Assembly (NCBI GenBank): GCA_945643635.1
Contig: CALZFC010000092.1
Coordinates: forward strand, 287,501-351,500
Origin: Allodiplogaster sudhausi
Lineage: Eukaryota; Nematoda; Chromadorea; Rhabditida; Diplogasteridae
Direction: 5' to 3'
Length of the DNA stretch: 64,000 bases
A program made the translations under genes and the position numbers. Of the stretch, positions 61,848 through 64,000 are shown piece after piece. The notes below the pieces were generated by a model. That model was not told the DNA's origin, did no database searches, and saw only the letters and a list, made by a program, of their open reading frames with translations. Positions within the stretch are counted from its first letter, which is position 1. Every line of letters begins with the position of its first letter.

Positions 61848-62372
61848 TTGAAGAGAAACAATGTGCTCCTTTTACATTACTGGAAAAATTTTATTGAAGG
61901 AGCTTTAAAAAACTTTATTCGCGCTTATCGGGCCAATGTGTTGATGGAATACACGGGGATCTATCACATGGAAGTGGGCGATCGATGGGCACCGGCGGGT
62001 TCGTCGAAGTGGCCGACGAAGATTAGGCAGTTCTTATCCCGGCCAGCCAAGCGGTTTCTCCGGGAGCAGCGTCGATTGATGGGAATTGAGGATGATCGAG
62101 CGCGGGTCGGGGCGGGGGGCGAACTTGTCATTTTTGACAAGGGAGCGAATGAAGAGCGGCGCCACTTGCCACTGGGCCACTGGACCGAAGGAGCTATAAG
62201 GGATTTTCTCTTCATTATGGAATTCGAAGTGGATCAGCAAGCGAAGTTTGGCATGGGACGATTTGACTACAGTCATCATGAGCCGCCTGGGTTGAAATGC
62301 ACGTGCGAGTCTAATGACCGCCGTAAAAGCACCCCTCGGCAAATTTCGCCTAAATTTGCAACTATTGGATAA
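61848..62372 (+). CDS. Orphan open reading frame, 174 codons
   Basis: One uninterrupted plus-strand frame of mixed composition (segments GSSKWPTKIRQFLSRPAKR and RFDYSHHEPPGLKC), with no membrane segment, signal peptide or domain that I recognise. It sits between the broken scramblase and the second scramblase and has no counterpart in cassette A. The minus strand is also open over 102 codons here. It could be an exon captured with the duplication, a fragment of an insertion, or chance. Its single-exon form is unlike the intron-rich genes around it. Confidence 0.35.
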   Translation: MKRNNVLLLHYWKNFIEGALKNFIRAYRANVLMEYTGIYHMEVGDRWAPAGSSKWPTKIRQFLSRPAKRFLREQRRLMGIEDDRARVGAGGELVIFDKGANEERRHLPLGHWTEGAIRDFLFIMEFEVDQQAKFGMGRFDYSHHEPPGLKCTCESNDRRKSTPRQISPKFATIG

Positions 62373-62914
62373 AAGCGTTCATAATTTCGAACTAAATTTT
62401 TTCAATTGGAACCCATCAAGAGAAAACCATACGTTATTCCTCGGATTTCAACAGAAACAAGAACACGTTCAATGTGTCTGGCGTAGGAAAATAGCTAGCT
62501 TCTTTTTTATTGTTTTCGATGGGATATTGTGAACGTGCAATAACAAAGAGAAACCTAAAATTCTGAATGATCGGTGCATCCCCCCATCTCCCGAGTACAA
62601 CCACCTCATTTCCGTATGCCCCTGTTTTAAAGTGCATCAAAATCGTCCAATGTGAGACAACAGGTTCCAATTGTGTCATTTCACCTACTTTCTCTTCTCG
62701 CGAGCGGGTGCTCACGGTCAGAATTGCTTTTGTTTTTATATTTCATCACGGAAAATATTTATTGTTCTAAGGTTACAGACCATGATTCCTTCTTGAAGCT
62801 GATATGATTGTAATGGTAGGTTATATCAATCAAGACTGGCTAATTTTATCTACGTTTAGATGGGGCTCTTCCGGAAGAAGCGCGCTACTTCAAGTTAGGA
62901 TTGCTAAGGAGACA
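62373..62914. other. Spacer before scramblase B2
   Basis: No exon supported. It should hold the promoter of the downstream scramblase. Confidence 0.4.
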
Positions 62915-63644
62915 ATGGGAAAGAGGCAAAGGAAGTACAATTCAGAGTCGCCGATGCCACCGACGGCGCGAGCAACGACGCCCTCTCAGCCGACCCCGCT
63001 CCCCCCTTTCTCCGGGGCGCCCTCTCAGCCGCCGCCTCCTCCCCCCTACTCTGCCGAGCCAGCCAAGAGTGCTGCTCCCGACCTCTCTCTCAGCTATCTC
63101 TCAACCACGAAGCCTGCCCAGCCCCAGGGTCAGGCTCCTGCCCAGACCCAAGTCCAGCACGCTGCTCAGCCTCAATGCCAGCTTATGGCTGCGAATCAAG
63201 GCCAGCATGCTGCCCAGAGCGCTGGCGCCTACAATCCGGCCGGCTATGGCGTTGGTCCATATGCTGGTTCGAGTCCGGCTTACGGTGCCCCACATCCCGG
63301 TCCTTCCGCCACTCCCGGCCCAGCCCCAGCCATGCCACCACGTCAGATTCACCAGCGTTAGATCATTGAGACGAATCACCCGTTCACCCCAATTTTACTG
63401 CATATGTTTGCATGTATTTTTTATTTGAACAGTAATTTTCCTGATCCAGACACCCTGAAGTTCGCCTGCCTCTAAGAGAACCAAAATCTTGCAGCCCATG
63501 GTGCAATGATGAGCCGGGCGGCTGCGCAGGGCACGACTTGGATGGAGGCGCCCGTGGCAGGGCTGCCCGCCGGCTGCCTCCCCGGACTCGAGTACCTCGC
63601 CATGCTTGACACTATCGTCGTTGTTCAGGTTCATCCTCTTTCGT

Positions 63645-63685
<41 letters not shown>

Positions 63686-64000
63686 CTCTTGATCCCTCCT
63701 TCCTCTCTTCTCTTTCTCTCTGGTTCTCTCGATCTCTCCTTTCTCTCTTCCTCTAGCAACTGGAGCCGCTGGAGATCGACTTGCAACAGCTACGCTCTCC
63801 ACAACGCTATGGGCCAGATGGCCAGAACTATCAACTCCGTCCCAATTTCTCTCTGCCCTCTCTCTCTCTAAATTCTCTCTCTCTCTCTCTAACTTTCTCT
63901 CATAGCATTTCCTTCTATACCTTCTCTCTCTCTGCCCTCTCTAACATCCCTCTCTCCGTTCTAGATCTACTTCTGCTTCGAGCAGTCTCACGACTTCGCC
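62915..64000 (+). CDS. Phospholipid scramblase, cassette B second copy (runs off right edge)
   Basis: The start MGKRQRKYNSESPMPP at 62915 opens a 440-bp first exon coding a Pro/Gln/Ala-rich, disordered N-terminus typical of scramblases, with PPPPPPYSAEP (a PPxY motif that WW domains bind), repeated AQPQ/QHAAQ words and a GYG/AYG section. It is joined, by phase, through a donor near 63356 to the exon 63499-63629 (LPGLEYLAMLDTIVVVQ), then about 63756-63824 and 63964 onward (IYFCFEQSHDFA) at the window edge. Exons and introns are nearly identical to the second exon set of cassette A. The exon at 63756 lacks 14 bases present in cassette A (after ctggagatcg), shifting the frame, and its donor reads gc instead of gt. 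It is either a recent pseudogene or a sequence error. Confidence 0.75.
63650..63690 (+). repeat. (CT)n tract in scramblase B2 intron
   Basis: A CT dinucleotide run in the intron after the exon ending VVVQ. The homologous cassette A intron has the same tract on its own coding strand at about 18541-18570. Confidence 0.9.

Overview
The window is nuclear DNA from an animal, most likely an invertebrate. Every recognisable gene is cut into many short exons by small GT-AG introns, often 60-150 bp, with some intron and intergenic sequence swollen by CT/GA simple repeats. The gene set is animal-specific: UNC-13, tomosyn, phospholipid scramblase, haspin, an RNF216-type RBR ligase and ionotropic-receptor-like proteins. 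I cannot name the phylum. The short introns and the short ionotropic receptors without an N-terminal domain would suit an ecdysozoan, but that is inference.

Layout, left to right. 1-4.5 kb: no recognised gene. About 4.57-16.11 kb (+): unc-13, the synaptic vesicle priming factor, with C1, C2B, MUN and C2C regions. 17.3-22.5 kb (-): 'cassette A', an ionotropic-receptor-like gene followed by a phospholipid scramblase gene. 23.8-35.5 kb (-): tomosyn (STXBP5 type), a WD40 protein with a C-terminal R-SNARE; one of its introns carries 35 apparently perfect copies of a 34-bp minisatellite. 35.5-50 kb: repeat-rich and gene-poor, with a 24-bp minisatellite, a (GAA)34 array, long GA/CT tracts and a few unassigned exons. 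50.25-54.05 kb (-): RNF216-like RBR E3 ligase. 55.27-57.47 kb (+): compact haspin kinase. 58.18-64.0 kb (+): 'cassette B', an inverted and rearranged relative of cassette A. It holds a receptor gene, a broken receptor exon, a broken scramblase, an orphan ORF and a second scramblase running off the right edge.

How the genes relate. UNC-13 and tomosyn are opposing regulators of SNARE assembly at the synapse; they lie convergently with cassette A between them. The receptor-scramblase cassette occurs twice in opposite orientation about 36 kb apart and is the main unusual feature. Its scramblase exons look far younger (about 95% identical by eye) than its receptor genes. Cassette B is rich in frameshifts and missing exons. 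Together these suggest repeated duplication, gene conversion and decay, or partly an assembly artefact.

All exon boundaries were read by eye from splice signals and from family resemblance held in memory. Coordinates may be off by a few bases, and no alignment was run.
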